From the NCBI GenBank assembly GCA_019359675.1, contig JAHHGX010000013.1, positions 1-64,000 on the forward strand: a stretch of DNA of 64,000 nucleotides, written 5' to 3'. Positions 1 to 8,141 of the stretch are shown piece by piece. A model generated the notes under the pieces. It made no database searches. It was given only the letters and a program-made list of their open reading frames with translations, and was not told the origin of the DNA. How positions within the stretch are numbered: position 1 is the stretch's first letter; each line of letters starts with the position of its first letter. Position numbers and translations under genes: made by a program. The DNA is from Calothrix sp. FI2-JRJ7 (GTDB taxonomy: Bacteria > Cyanobacteriota > Cyanobacteriia > Cyanobacteriales > Nostocaceae).

Positions 1-52
1 ATAAAAAAAATCCAAGCGACTATGGTTTTGCTCTTGGCAGAAATACAACTGT

Positions 53-469
53 ATGGGAAAGAAGATAGTTGTGAATCAAAAATCCAAGCGCGGAGGCGCC
101 CGCAGAGGCACTGGACCAAAACCCAAGCCAGTTACCAAGCAGAAGGTAACTGTGTCAATCTACGAAGAAACTAAGGAGATTATGAAAAACTTGGGCAATG
201 GCAATGTCTCTGAGGGTGTAGAGATAGGCGCCCGCATCTACGCTGAAATGACTGCTGATAAATTCTTCGCACGGGCGCCAGTATCTGAGCAGTGTCGATT
301 GCTTCTAGAGATGGCGCAAAATGACCCCGACTCTATTAAATCAGAAGAAAGTCAGCGCCGCATTGCTGATGTTCTTGAAAAGATTGAAAGCTTGGGTATT
401 GAGTGCGCGTATGAAGATGCAATGACTGATGGAATTATTGAGTCAAAAAATAATTGTTGCATTATATAG
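53..469 (+). CDS. Hypothetical basic N-terminal protein, RHH-like
   Basis: 138 residues. The N terminus is basic with a GGARRGTGPK stretch, a pattern common at the start of small phage DNA-binding proteins. Residues 30-65 (VTVSIYEETKEIMKNL...) have the strand-helix-helix look of a ribbon-helix-helix domain, which is an inference. It is the first gene of a + strand virion operon and ends only 14 bases before the next start. A small terminase role is possible from position but nothing in the sequence proves it. Confidence 0.6.
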   Translation: MGKKIVVNQKSKRGGARRGTGPKPKPVTKQKVTVSIYEETKEIMKNLGNGNVSEGVEIGARIYAEMTADKFFARAPVSEQCRLLLEMAQNDPDSIKSEESQRRIADVLEKIESLGIECAYEDAMTDGIIESKNNCCII

Positions 470-483
470 AAAAAGGAACGAGT

Positions 484-696
484 ATGCTAAAAAAATGCTT
501 TTTAACAGATGACGAATACATCCACAACACAGCGCATTTGTCTACAGAAGAACTGGAGCAGAAGCAAGCAGAGGCGCATGAAATGAGCAATGGCGCATTC
601 AAATGGGTTGACGAAGAGGCAATCGACCTACCCTACTCGCCAACATATCGCCACATATCGCGCGAAGACATGGCTTTAACAAAGCAGGGCAAATAA
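484..696 (+). CDS. Small hypothetical acidic protein
   Basis: 70 residues from the ATG at 484, chosen because an AAAGGA ribosome site lies about 6 bases upstream; an in-frame ATG at 454 overlaps the previous gene and has no such site. The product starts MLKKCFLTDDEY, is acidic and has no recognised domain. It sits between two virion-operon genes on the same strand. Confidence 0.5.
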   Translation: MLKKCFLTDDEYIHNTAHLSTEELEQKQAEAHEMSNGAFKWVDEEAIDLPYSPTYRHISREDMALTKQGK

Positions 697-815
697 CCTA
701 TCTCTATATCAATCACAGGCGCCTCCCCAAAAGATGCCTGTCTTGTAAAGTCTCGCTTAGGGTTACCCGGACGCGCGAGCTTTACGCTTTTCCATGTGCA
801 GGAAAAATATCAATC

Positions 816-1808
816 ATGGAAACCTTAACCCTAGACCTAAAATCCCTAGTCCGGCGCCTGCTCAACAAGCAACCAACCCTAGCGGCGTGGGTAGATGTAT
901 GCGATATATATATAGATAAATTCGAGAATCACTTTTCGACTTGCTTAATAATTGATTGTAAATTTGAAGCGCTCGCCAATTTTATACGCGCAAATTTAAG
1001 GGCGTTTCTTGAGCCAATAGCAAATACAAGTCCCATCCCAGTGCGTATTATCTATCAAGATACAGTGCTTGCTGCGTACTTACCTCTGTTAGAATTGTCA
1101 CCAAATGATACGACAATGGGACTAACTATGGTAACGACGACTTTAGCGCCTCAACAAACTGAGACACAACCTTCAATAGCTCTAAACCAAATTCCTAGCT
1201 CAATAAGAGACTTGATTCATGAGCAAGTGGCATCTTTAAAATTACCTGTCCATTTAACCAAAGATGGTTACTCTATCCCACAAACAAGCTTTGATATTGC
1301 GTGGCAACATGTGGGTAATGCTGTATGGCAACAAGAATTCGGCAAAGAAGCACCAACAAACGGCGCCGCACCTTCCTCAGCAACAAAGCCAGCTAAACCC
1401 GCAGCCAATAACAATAATGAGAAGCGCGCTTCTTCCCAAAAAACAGAGGTGCCACGCATATTATTGATGCGCGAAAAACTCAAGCCCGAAGAAGATATTA
1501 TTTTGGGCAGGAATGGCATTAAAGCAACCTTGGATAAGTTTTTAGCAAAGGTATCCTTCAAGCATTTCACGCGCGAGCAAGTCTTAGAAGGTATTGCTAA
1601 TGGCTCCGACCACGGCAATCAACTACTTCAAAAGCTGCATGAGGCTTATGCCAAGAAAGATGGCATATACAAAGTGCGCCCCCAAGAATGGGAGAAAACC
1701 AAAAACAAGATAGTTGACGAGGCGAAAAAGTTATTGGCACCTCCATCACCGGAAACATCAACAGAGCAGTCAGAAGCCAAGCAAGAGGCTGAAACTACCG
1801 CGCAGTAA
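816..1808 (+). CDS. Hypothetical two-domain protein ahead of the portal
   Basis: 330 residues. The N-terminal 90 residues have an alternating helix/strand pattern that loosely resembles DnaA domain I (strand, LANFIRANLRAFL helix, PVRIIY strand); this is a weak resemblance. A low-complexity Ala/Asn/Lys linker around 190-210 leads to a C-terminal basic helical region (about 212-310). It lies directly upstream of the portal gene, where terminase or packaging genes often sit, but no Walker motif is present, so it is not a large terminase. Function unknown. Confidence 0.6.
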   Translation: METLTLDLKSLVRRLLNKQPTLAAWVDVCDIYIDKFENHFSTCLIIDCKFEALANFIRANLRAFLEPIANTSPIPVRIIYQDTVLAAYLPLLELSPNDTTMGLTMVTTTLAPQQTETQPSIALNQIPSSIRDLIHEQVASLKLPVHLTKDGYSIPQTSFDIAWQHVGNAVWQQEFGKEAPTNGAAPSSATKPAKPAANNNNEKRASSQKTEVPRILLMREKLKPEEDIILGRNGIKATLDKFLAKVSFKHFTREQVLEGIANGSDHGNQLLQKLHEAYAKKDGIYKVRPQEWEKTKNKIVDEAKKLLAPPSPETSTEQSEAKQEAETTAQ

Positions 1809-1823
1809 GGGAAACATGGGAGG

Positions 1824-3230
1824 ATGCACCCAACTGACATTGCCTCCCTGCCCTCCTATCTATCCAAAGCTTATTTAAGTAGCTTTGAAGAAATGCAGCT
1901 CGCCCACGACGTTTACCACGACCTAAAGGGCTGCATCAGAAAGTATTTACCAAAGGAATTGAAAGAGCCTCAACAGGCATATGGTGACAGGCTCAAGCGC
2001 ACCCGCTTCGACAATCGCTTCAAGCCTGCCATCGGTGGACTGGCTGGATTACTGGGGGAATTTACGCTTAACGAAGATGTGGCGCCGTCAATACTCGACG
2101 CTAAAAATAATGTCGATGGGCAGGGCAACAGTTTACACGCCTTCTTTTCCGAAGCTGATACTCTAGCGCTGCGCGATGGTTGGTGCGGCATTTACGTGGA
2201 ATATCCACCAGCTAGCAACGAGATTGAATCGCAGGCCGACTTTATAGCTAGCGGCAGGCGCCCATACTTCGTATTAATCGACAGGCGCGACATATTGAAC
2301 TGGCGCTTTATTTGGCAGGGCGATATTCAGTACTTAACTCAAGTCACTATAAGGGAGCGCAGAATCGTACCTGACGGCGCCTTCGGGGAGGCAGAAAAAA
2401 TTTACTACAGAGTGCTAACACCTGGTCAATACCAAGTCTTTGAAATCATTGAAAATAAACAAGACTTTCAATTGTTGCTTATTGAAGAAGGCGCCACGAG
2501 TTTGGATTTTGTACCACTCGTGTATTACTCGGTCAACAAAAGCGCGTTATTTTCAGCCGAGGCGCCGTTACTCAACCTTGCTGAACTAAACATTGAACAC
2601 TTCCAAAAGCGCAGCGAACTTAATGAGGTAATGCGGAAATGCAACCTGCCTGTACCAGTAAGGCAAGGGTTGATACGCAATGCCGAAGATATTAAGAAGG
2701 CGCCACCGATAATCATTGGACCAAATTCAGGCTTAGATATTCCAGCGGATGGCAAGTTTTATTTTGCTGAACCAAGCGGTGCCGCCATAGCATCAACCGA
2801 GCAGCGCATCGACAAACTTGAAGCCGCAATGGATAGACTCTCTCTCGCATTTTTAACAGGTGGCGAGAACAATCGTACTGCGACAGAGGTAATGCTTGAC
2901 TCGGCACAAACCACAGCCAGCCTTAAACAACTAGCCGAACGCAAGGAAAGCAACGTACAGCAATGCTTCCAATTTTGGGCTGCCTACACGGGAGAGGTTG
3001 AAGGCGGAACCATTAGCCAAGACAAGAACTTGCTGCAAATGCCACTGGCGCCTGAAGCTACACAGCGCCTCATCGACCTCGCGCAAACAGGCTTCATTAG
3101 CCACGAAGCTTTATTGCTTTTATTGCGATTAGGGAAAATACTGCCGCGCGAATTCGATATACAGCGCGAACTACAGCTTGTTGGAAATACAAGAGGAGAT
3201 CAATTCAATGAAGACCAAGCCACTAACTGA
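1824..3230 (+). CDS. Phage portal protein, DUF4055-like
   Basis: 468 residues, with a GGGAGG ribosome site before the ATG. The region around 38-85 (IRKYLPKE, AYGDRLKRTRFDN, GGLAGLLGE) matches the N-terminal pattern of the DUF4055 portal-like family: a YLP..E box, then an AY..RL..A.F.N box and a hydrophobic GL.G helix. Near residue 345 the segment LTGGENNRTATEVMLD resembles the C-terminal helix region of portals. Portals form the dodecameric channel at one capsid vertex through which DNA is packaged. It is followed by a 48-residue overlapping gene and the minor head gene, the usual portal context. Confidence 0.75.
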   Translation: MHPTDIASLPSYLSKAYLSSFEEMQLAHDVYHDLKGCIRKYLPKELKEPQQAYGDRLKRTRFDNRFKPAIGGLAGLLGEFTLNEDVAPSILDAKNNVDGQGNSLHAFFSEADTLALRDGWCGIYVEYPPASNEIESQADFIASGRRPYFVLIDRRDILNWRFIWQGDIQYLTQVTIRERRIVPDGAFGEAEKIYYRVLTPGQYQVFEIIENKQDFQLLLIEEGATSLDFVPLVYYSVNKSALFSAEAPLLNLAELNIEHFQKRSELNEVMRKCNLPVPVRQGLIRNAEDIKKAPPIIIGPNSGLDIPADGKFYFAEPSGAAIASTEQRIDKLEAAMDRLSLAFLTGGENNRTATEVMLDSAQTTASLKQLAERKESNVQQCFQFWAAYTGEVEGGTISQDKNLLQMPLAPEATQRLIDLAQTGFISHEALLLLLRLGKILPREFDIQRELQLVGNTRGDQFNEDQATN

Positions 3231-3354
3231 TACAGAGATATTTCAACTTGTAACAATCTCCGAGCTTGATATAGAGAGAGCCATAAAAATCGCGCACCCT
3301 ACTCTCAAGCCATTTTTGGAAGCTGGCGCCAAGCAAAATAAACCCGCATCCTGA
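3208..3354 (+). CDS. Overlapping 48-residue phage protein
   Basis: A short gene that starts inside the end of the portal gene (ATG at 3208) behind a strong AGAGGAG site and ends TGA at 3352-3354. The product begins MKTKPLTDTEIFQLV and is mostly one helical stretch ending PFLEAGAK. Overlap, ribosome site and position between portal and minor head gene support expression. Function unknown; small connector or regulatory proteins occur at this place in other phages. Confidence 0.55.
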   Translation: MKTKPLTDTEIFQLVTISELDIERAIKIAHPTLKPFLEAGAKQNKPAS

Positions 3355-3415
3355 AGATTCTTCAGGATGTAAGACGTAAGACAAAAACTACATCAGCAAG
3401 AATCTTGCGGATGTA
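3346..3415. repeat. Pair of related near-perfect palindromes
   Basis: Two inverted repeats lie in the gap between the 48-residue gene and the minor head gene. The first, 3347-3369, is CATCCTGAAGA facing TTCAGGATG. The second, 3389-3415, is TACATCAGCAAG facing CTTGCGGATGTA. They share the ATC...GATGTAA outer arms. Neither has a T-run, so they look like repeat elements or mRNA structures rather than terminators. Confidence 0.6.
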
Positions 3416-3436
3416 ACATTTAAATACATTAACTAC

Positions 3437-4036
3437 ATGCTGGAATTCGACGCGCGCTCCCACCGGTACAGAAACACGCAGACAGGTCAATTCGTGCGCT
3501 ATGCCGAAGTACTGAAGCTCGCTGACGAAGAAGTAAATCGCCTAGAAGTTCGGTTGCAAGGACACGCGCGCTTGTTGAATTCTGGAAAAATTGGCATTGG
3601 CGATTTTCAAGAACGCATGGCTTCTTCATTGAAAGAGTCGCACCTACGAATGGCAATGCTCGGCGCCGGAGGCAAGAAAGGCATGAACCCGCAGCAGTAT
3701 GGGTACGTGGGGCAGCAGTTACGCAGGCAATACGAATATTTATATAAATTTGGTAAGACATTAGAAGGCGCCACCTTGACCGAAGCTCAGATACTAAGAC
3801 GCGCCAAGAGTTACGCCAAGAGCGCGAATATTGCGTTTAGACAAGCTGAATTTCAAGCGCGCGGCCGTGTTGGATTTTATGCCAAGCGCTTACTTGACCC
3901 ACAAGCTAGGCATTGCACTGAATGTATTAGTTACCAGGTTTTGACATGGACGCTAATTTCTCAGATAGTGGCGCCGGGTGTTAATTGCTCGTGCGGCGGT
4001 CGGTGTAGATGTCGAGTAGTTTTTAGGAAGCTATGA
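3437..4036 (+). CDS. Minor head / head morphogenesis protein (SPP1 gp7 / Mu F-like)
   Basis: 199 residues. The C terminus carries the cysteine signature of this family: HCTECISYQ near 158, then a Pro-Gly loop and VNCSCGGRCRCRVVF at the end. The N-terminal half is helical and charged, as in proteins that bind the portal inside the procapsid. The usual longer N-terminal region is short here. The gene follows the portal, the normal order. Known family role: a few copies per capsid, needed for assembly or DNA ejection. Confidence 0.7.
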   Translation: MLEFDARSHRYRNTQTGQFVRYAEVLKLADEEVNRLEVRLQGHARLLNSGKIGIGDFQERMASSLKESHLRMAMLGAGGKKGMNPQQYGYVGQQLRRQYEYLYKFGKTLEGATLTEAQILRRAKSYAKSANIAFRQAEFQARGRVGFYAKRLLDPQARHCTECISYQVLTWTLISQIVAPGVNCSCGGRCRCRVVFRKL

Positions 4037-4167
4037 CCAACGGAAACACGAAGGAGGAAATATACACCAAACGAAAGCGATGTATCAACTGCAATTATCA
4101 TGTCCCTCATGTTTCACCAGGAATTTTGGTAAAAACTCCTGGTGATTTTTTATGCCATTTTCCCTAG
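4033..4167 (+). CDS. Overlapping mini zinc-finger-like protein
   Basis: A 44-residue frame starts ATG at 4033, overlapping the TGA of the minor head gene (ATGA), and ends TAG inside the start of the next gene. The product has C-x2-C near residue 18 (RCINCNYH) and one further Cys near the end (LCHF), like a small metal-binding finger. The overlaps on both sides suggest translational coupling. It is too short for confident prediction. Confidence 0.45.
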   Translation: MTNGNTKEEIYTKRKRCINCNYHVPHVSPGILVKTPGDFLCHFP

Positions 4168-4622
4168 AACAGCGCTACAAAATACTTACGCACCTGAATA
4201 CAGCGTTACTTCGCTCTACAGAGCAGCGCGCTAACTACGAAGATTGGGGCGCCGAACTTTACCATCTTTCTGCCAAGCTTAACCCCACCGAATACCAAGC
4301 CAACCGTCCACGCCCCCTAGTTTTTGAAAAAGATGACATATGGCGGCGCCTTGATAAAATCGAAGCCGAGTCAGAATTTTTAGTCAATCAAGCACTGGAA
4401 GTAGTTAGTGACCTCGATTTAGTTGAGTCAAACCTAAAAAAAGAGCGTAGTAGCGTCAACAGCGCGCTCAAAAAAGCGGATGTACTAGAGTGGGATACAA
4501 GCGCGCGTTCTGATGCGATGCTCGCTCAACGTGACGAACTAATCGAAAGACTTAGATACTTCTTAGAGCTTCCGCCAACTCCCCAACATGGCGGTGGAGG
4601 CGCGAGTTTGTACAGAAGCTAG
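4152..4622 (+). CDS. Hypothetical helical protein, putative connector
   Basis: 156 residues, mostly charged and helical, with a Gly-rich C terminus (GGGGASLYRS). No family recognised. Position after portal and minor head genes suggests a head-completion or scaffolding-like role, which is inference only. Its start overlaps the mini gene before it, so it is part of the coupled virion operon. Confidence 0.55.
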   Translation: MPFSLEQRYKILTHLNTALLRSTEQRANYEDWGAELYHLSAKLNPTEYQANRPRPLVFEKDDIWRRLDKIEAESEFLVNQALEVVSDLDLVESNLKKERSSVNSALKKADVLEWDTSARSDAMLAQRDELIERLRYFLELPPTPQHGGGGASLYRS

Positions 4623-4672
4623 GGACTGTTATCGGGAACTCTGGCATTGCAGATTTTATAACTTTTTACAAA

Positions 4673-5476
4673 ATGGCAGGCTCCTTAACCGACTATTGCG
4701 AAGCGCAATTACTCAATCACTTATTTGGCGGAATTCCCTACAACTTCCCCTCGGTGTTGTACTTCGGGTATATGGTCGGCGTGCCAGGTGAAACTGGACC
4801 AGGCGCCGAGCCAAATTTTGGCAGCTACCAGCGCGTGGCAGTTGATAATAACACCATTAATTTCCCAATCACCACAACCCAAACCAAGAGCAATGCAACA
4901 GAAATACAGTTTGCAGAGGCAACAGCAAATCACGGACTCGTCCAGGCTGTTGGTGTCTGGGACTCTCCTGTTGCTGGTAACTTGTTATGTTATTTTCCTC
5001 TTGCGAATCCTATTAATATATCCGCTAGCGATGCAATGAAAATCCCCCCAGCGTCGCTAACAATAGCGTTTCAGGCTGGCGGTTTTTCTAATTACGTCAA
5101 AAATGCTTTTCTCAATGCTTTGTTTGGAGGCGCCCCCTTCAATTTAATCCCTATCCTTTACGTGGGCTATTCCACCACGGCGCCAACCGACGCAGTTGCT
5201 GGAACTGAACCATCAGTAGGCGGTTACGCGCGCGCTCAAATTGCCAACTCCGCGCAAATGTTTCCAGCGTCTTCGACAGGCGTTAAAACAAACGCACTAG
5301 CCGTTCAATTTCCAGAAGCAACAGCAAGTCAAGGCACTGCGACCCATATTCAATTCTTTGATTCTTTGAGTGGTGGTAACTATTTGGGTAGATACCCACT
5401 GGCGCCCGTACAAGCAATCAGTCAATACACAATCCCAGTAATTGGCGCAAACGGCATCAATATCACTTTGGATTAA
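4673..5476 (+). CDS. Duplicated-domain virion protein (Gp80-like fold)
   Basis: 267 residues made of two copies of one domain: residues about 1-130 and 135-267. Both copies start with a helix L..YLKNALLNHLFGG-like motif, then P.VLYVGY, a GxEP..G.YAR/QR block, NFP/MFP, a TG.KTNA..VQFPEAT strand and a hydrophobic ending before an NI..LD-like tail. This pattern resembles small phage virion proteins of the mycobacteriophage Gp80 type often called head or tail fibre proteins. The duplication within one chain is clear by eye. A structural role is inferred from that resemblance and from the operon. Confidence 0.6.
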   Translation: MAGSLTDYCEAQLLNHLFGGIPYNFPSVLYFGYMVGVPGETGPGAEPNFGSYQRVAVDNNTINFPITTTQTKSNATEIQFAEATANHGLVQAVGVWDSPVAGNLLCYFPLANPINISASDAMKIPPASLTIAFQAGGFSNYVKNAFLNALFGGAPFNLIPILYVGYSTTAPTDAVAGTEPSVGGYARAQIANSAQMFPASSTGVKTNALAVQFPEATASQGTATHIQFFDSLSGGNYLGRYPLAPVQAISQYTIPVIGANGINITLD

Positions 5477-5487
5477 TTACCTTCGCA

Positions 5488-5505
5488 ACCTTCGTATCCG
5501 AAGGT
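5488..5505. repeat. 18-bp palindrome ACCTTCGTATCCGAAGGT
   Basis: Perfect copy of the dispersed palindrome family, in the gap between two virion genes, a few bases upstream of the ATG at 5514. A truncated half copy (ACCTTCG) precedes it. Confidence 0.85.
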
Positions 5506-5513
5506 AGTTAACT

Positions 5514-6206
5514 ATGTCTACTCAACTTTTAATAGGAAGCGCGCTTGCATCCCTTGCCGAAACCGAGATTGGAGAGCTAAATCTAGTCAAAAATATCGCC
5601 AAGCCAGGGCGCTTTGAAACTAAGACAGTAATGGCGGTTGGTAAAGTTGTTCGCGAGCGCAGCTTAGTAACAAAACCCTGCCTTGTTACCTCGAACATCA
5701 CTGGTACAATGCGCCGGAAGCTGATTTTCCCAATTGGCTCAATGGCTACAAGCTCAAACGGCGCCGTTAAATTCTTCTTGGCGGTCAATCCCGTGGCGCC
5801 TCCCGAAGCCACTATGTACCGCGCTTCCATATCTACGCTTTTATCAGGTGGCAAAACTCCGGCTTGGCGCTCAAGTCAAATTACCAAGGGCGATTTAGTC
5901 CCAGTCACTTTCAAAGTACAAGGTCAAAAGCTCGAAGGGCTGTTTGCCGAATTTACAGCAACTCGCAAGGACGACCCAGATGCGGCGCCAATTGTTAAAA
6001 CTGGCAATGCATTTCATTTGACGGCGCCTGTCGTTGATTCAAAAACCAGAATTGAAACTATGGCTGGCAGCTTCGCAATTGAACCTGCTGATACCCTGAG
6101 CTTTCCTAATCAAGAAGTTGAATTAAGTTACAGACTTAGGTTATTAGATGGAATCGGGCGCGTCTACACAGTTGAATGCGGTTCTTTTACTGTTAAAAAT
6201 TGTTAA
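5514..6206 (+). CDS. Hypothetical virion protein
   Basis: 230 residues, beta-rich, with no recognised motif. Its place between the duplicated-domain protein and the Gp49/gp66-family gene makes a structural role plausible. The start codon is preceded by a dispersed palindrome (5488-5505) rather than a clear Shine-Dalgarno site, so translation may depend on the hairpin or on coupling. Confidence 0.55.
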   Translation: MSTQLLIGSALASLAETEIGELNLVKNIAKPGRFETKTVMAVGKVVRERSLVTKPCLVTSNITGTMRRKLIFPIGSMATSSNGAVKFFLAVNPVAPPEATMYRASISTLLSGGKTPAWRSSQITKGDLVPVTFKVQGQKLEGLFAEFTATRKDDPDAAPIVKTGNAFHLTAPVVDSKTRIETMAGSFAIEPADTLSFPNQEVELSYRLRLLDGIGRVYTVECGSFTVKNC

Positions 6207-6210
6207 AAAC

Positions 6211-6480
6211 ATGATTCACAATACAGTAACTCAAGAGCAAATCGACAAATTGCTCGACGAAAGCGACACCCAAGAACATGTATTTTGGGGTAAAGAGTTA
6301 ATGGTTAGCTATCGCCTTAAATGCGGTTTTACTGTTAGCGGACGCGCGGCATGTGTTGACCCACTAAACTTCAATTTTGAGATTGGTCGAAAAGTGGCGC
6401 GCCAAGATGCTGCAAACCAGCTATGGAAGCTTGAAGGTTATCTTCTACAGTGGCGCTTGTATGTACAAGGATTACTTTAA
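6211..6480 (+). CDS. N4 Gp49 / Sf6 gp66-family protein
   Basis: 89 residues from the ATG at 6211. The centre and C terminus match the family well: a CGFTVSGRAACVDPLNFNFEIG block, then GRK.AR.DA..QLWKLEGYLL. The family is widespread in tailed phages and its biochemical role is not established; it is often near morphogenesis or early genes. The stop overlaps the next start (TAATG at 6478-6482), which indicates coupling. An upstream in-frame ATG at 6148 was rejected because it lies inside the preceding gene. Confidence 0.8.
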   Translation: MIHNTVTQEQIDKLLDESDTQEHVFWGKELMVSYRLKCGFTVSGRAACVDPLNFNFEIGRKVARQDAANQLWKLEGYLLQWRLYVQGLL

Positions 6481-6692
6481 TGTCAGACATTTCTAAGTTT
6501 GTAAAAGTTTACAAAAATAACGATTTGTTCTTATATTTTCAAGTTGACCATCGTCATCCAGAATGGCTGAAACTCTGTCTTAAGACTTGGCTTATTAATG
6601 CCAAAAATGACTGGCATAGCCCAGGTTTTTGGCTTATAGTGACGCCGAGGTATATAGCAAGGTTAATATGGCTGGCAATCAAGAACCCTTAA
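6480..6692 (+). CDS. Small hypothetical protein
   Basis: 70 residues, starting MSDISKFVKVYKNN, rich in Trp and Lys. It starts on the A of the previous stop codon and overlaps the next gene, so it belongs to the coupled operon. No family recognised; a short helical head-tail protein is one possibility. Confidence 0.5.
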   Translation: MSDISKFVKVYKNNDLFLYFQVDHRHPEWLKLCLKTWLINAKNDWHSPGFWLIVTPRYIARLIWLAIKNP

Positions 6693-6856
6693 AGCCTGAG
6701 CAAGAACTTGGTATCAAAGCTTTTGCGGCAAGCGTAGAGAAAATGAGTCCCGAAGAAGTAAAGCGGCGATTAGCGACTATTCACGAAGCAATGCTTTATA
6801 TGGACAGTTACTACCAACAAAAAATAGCGCGCGCTTGGGGAGTGAAGATTCGATGA
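6668..6856 (+). CDS. nblA: NblA-like phycobilisome degradation protein
   Basis: 62 residues from the ATG at 6668 (a TTG at 6629 would extend it). The two-helix pattern matches cyanobacterial NblA: EQEL.IKAF...V..MSPEEVKRRLATIHEAML, then MDSYYQQKIARAWGV, corresponding to the EQEFKL..F..QV..MS.EQAQ..L and MYK..LKHQWG boxes of the family. NblA binds phycobiliproteins and Clp protease and triggers loss of the light-harvesting antenna. Phage-borne NblA is known from freshwater cyanophages. Here it is not a separate auxiliary gene but sits between structural genes, overlapping both neighbours (ATGA at 6853-6856), so it would be made late with virion proteins. Confidence 0.72.
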   Translation: MAGNQEPLKPEQELGIKAFAASVEKMSPEEVKRRLATIHEAMLYMDSYYQQKIARAWGVKIR

Positions 6857-7266
6857 CATCGCCATTTGTTGACTTTAAAAATGCAGCGCTTGTTTTCAAT
6901 GTGCCAGATGGAAGCTATACAGTTAATTCTGCTGGTAATCGCGTTGCCAATTCTCGCGCATTAAAGATTGAAGCACTGCTCAAACTGTCTAAAGACAAAG
7001 GCGATTTAACCAAATACAGCAAAGACGTTGAAGCTTATGCAGGCGCCGATGGTTACGCCTTCTTATTAGAAGGTTATTTGGTTGAGCCACTGACTTATCC
7101 ATCAGAGATAAACTTCTTGATGGAAGGCGATGCTGAAATCACGCTCACTATTGGACAGCCCAAGATAGGGAGATTCAAGCTTCTACCATTAATCGATTCG
7201 CCTTATTTAATAGGCGCCGGAGTTGAAATCGTAACAGCAATAAAAGGTATATTTAGGGTAAATTGA
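6853..7266 (+). CDS. Hypothetical head-tail joining protein
   Basis: 137 residues starting at the ATG that overlaps the NblA stop. The sequence is compact and mixed helix/strand (MTSPFVDFKN...). No clear family. Between portal-proximal genes and tail tube genes, phages usually carry adaptor and stopper proteins, so that role is inferred from synteny. Its TGA shares a base with the next ATG. Confidence 0.5.
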   Translation: MTSPFVDFKNAALVFNVPDGSYTVNSAGNRVANSRALKIEALLKLSKDKGDLTKYSKDVEAYAGADGYAFLLEGYLVEPLTYPSEINFLMEGDAEITLTIGQPKIGRFKLLPLIDSPYLIGAGVEIVTAIKGIFRVN

Positions 7267-7661
7267 TGGCTATAATTATCGACGCGAACAAATTAAATAA
7301 CGCTGTAAATAATGCATTTGATGTGGCTATTGAAGAATTGAGCGATGCTTATGACGAGGCGCTTGAAAGCGACATTTGGCAGTGGGATAGAACCACAGTT
7401 AGGCGCAACGGTGAAATTGTAGATTCTCCGCGTAACGCGGTTGATGAAGAAGAATTGATAAACTCAAAAGTGATTCTTCGCAAGGGCAACAAAGCGAGAT
7501 TTGAATGGCAGGCGCCACACGCTGCTATCGTTCATGATGGCGCCACTCGCGCAGATGGCTCAGATTATCCCGCGCGTCCTTGGACAAAATGGGCGCAAGA
7601 AAACAGCGACCCATCTCTAGCAATGCAGCGGAAGTTAAACAAAAACCTTAACCAACGCTAA
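7266..7661 (+). CDS. HK97 gp10-like minor structural protein
   Basis: 131 residues. The region near 80-115 (FEWQAPHAAIVHDGATRADGS then YPARPW) resembles the APYA..VH.G......YPARP segment of HK97 gp10-like and related head-tail or tail-completion proteins. The start ATG overlaps the previous stop codon. The order adaptor, gp10-like, tail terminator, tail tube is normal for siphophages, which supports the call. Confidence 0.6.
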   Translation: MAIIIDANKLNNAVNNAFDVAIEELSDAYDEALESDIWQWDRTTVRRNGEIVDSPRNAVDEEELINSKVILRKGNKARFEWQAPHAAIVHDGATRADGSDYPARPWTKWAQENSDPSLAMQRKLNKNLNQR

Positions 7662-7663
7662 TT

Positions 7664-8083
7664 ATGCTTGACCAACTTGCTTTGAGAAGCGACATATTAA
7701 CAGCAATTGAAAACGAGCTTGGCACCTACAAATTCCCAGACGGCGCCACTGATAAAGCAATATGTATACTCCCAGACCCAGATAGAGGGTTTAATTACCC
7801 CGAACAAGGCACAAAAGTAACTGGTTTGGAATGTGTGATTAAAAAACCTATTCCCGATGTAGCGGCGCTTCTTGGTGGAGGCGCTACTAAAACTTATTGC
7901 TGGGAGATTCACCTCAAGCAGTGGGATGCAAATAAATCTTTAATGGGCGCCTGTGATTTATTAATTAATGGGTTATCTCAAAAATATTTGATAGAGCGCA
8001 CCAGCTACATGCCAATTTATGAGAAGTTGGCAACTATTGAGCAATGCAAGATATTTCTGAAGGATTTTGAAACAAGAATTTAA
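7664..8083 (+). CDS. Putative tail terminator protein
   Basis: 139 residues, starting two bases after the previous stop. It has an N-terminal helix and a strand-rich centre ending in CWEIHLKQWD, like minor tail or tail terminator proteins (lambda gpU type), and lies just before the tail tube gene. The family cannot be confirmed by eye. Role inferred from position. Confidence 0.5.
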   Translation: MLDQLALRSDILTAIENELGTYKFPDGATDKAICILPDPDRGFNYPEQGTKVTGLECVIKKPIPDVAALLGGGATKTYCWEIHLKQWDANKSLMGACDLLINGLSQKYLIERTSYMPIYEKLATIEQCKIFLKDFETRI

Positions 8084-8141
8084 CTAACTCTAATTCCCAC
8101 AGGAATCCTAGTCAAAGATTTGACTCCGGAGTTGGAAATAA

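Noticed and set aside
816-1808. Large terminase subunit
   Set aside because: No Walker A or nuclease motif; wrong length and composition.
6148-6210. Upstream start for the Gp49/gp66 gene
   Set aside because: Lies inside the preceding gene; the ATG at 6211 gives the family-typical N terminus.
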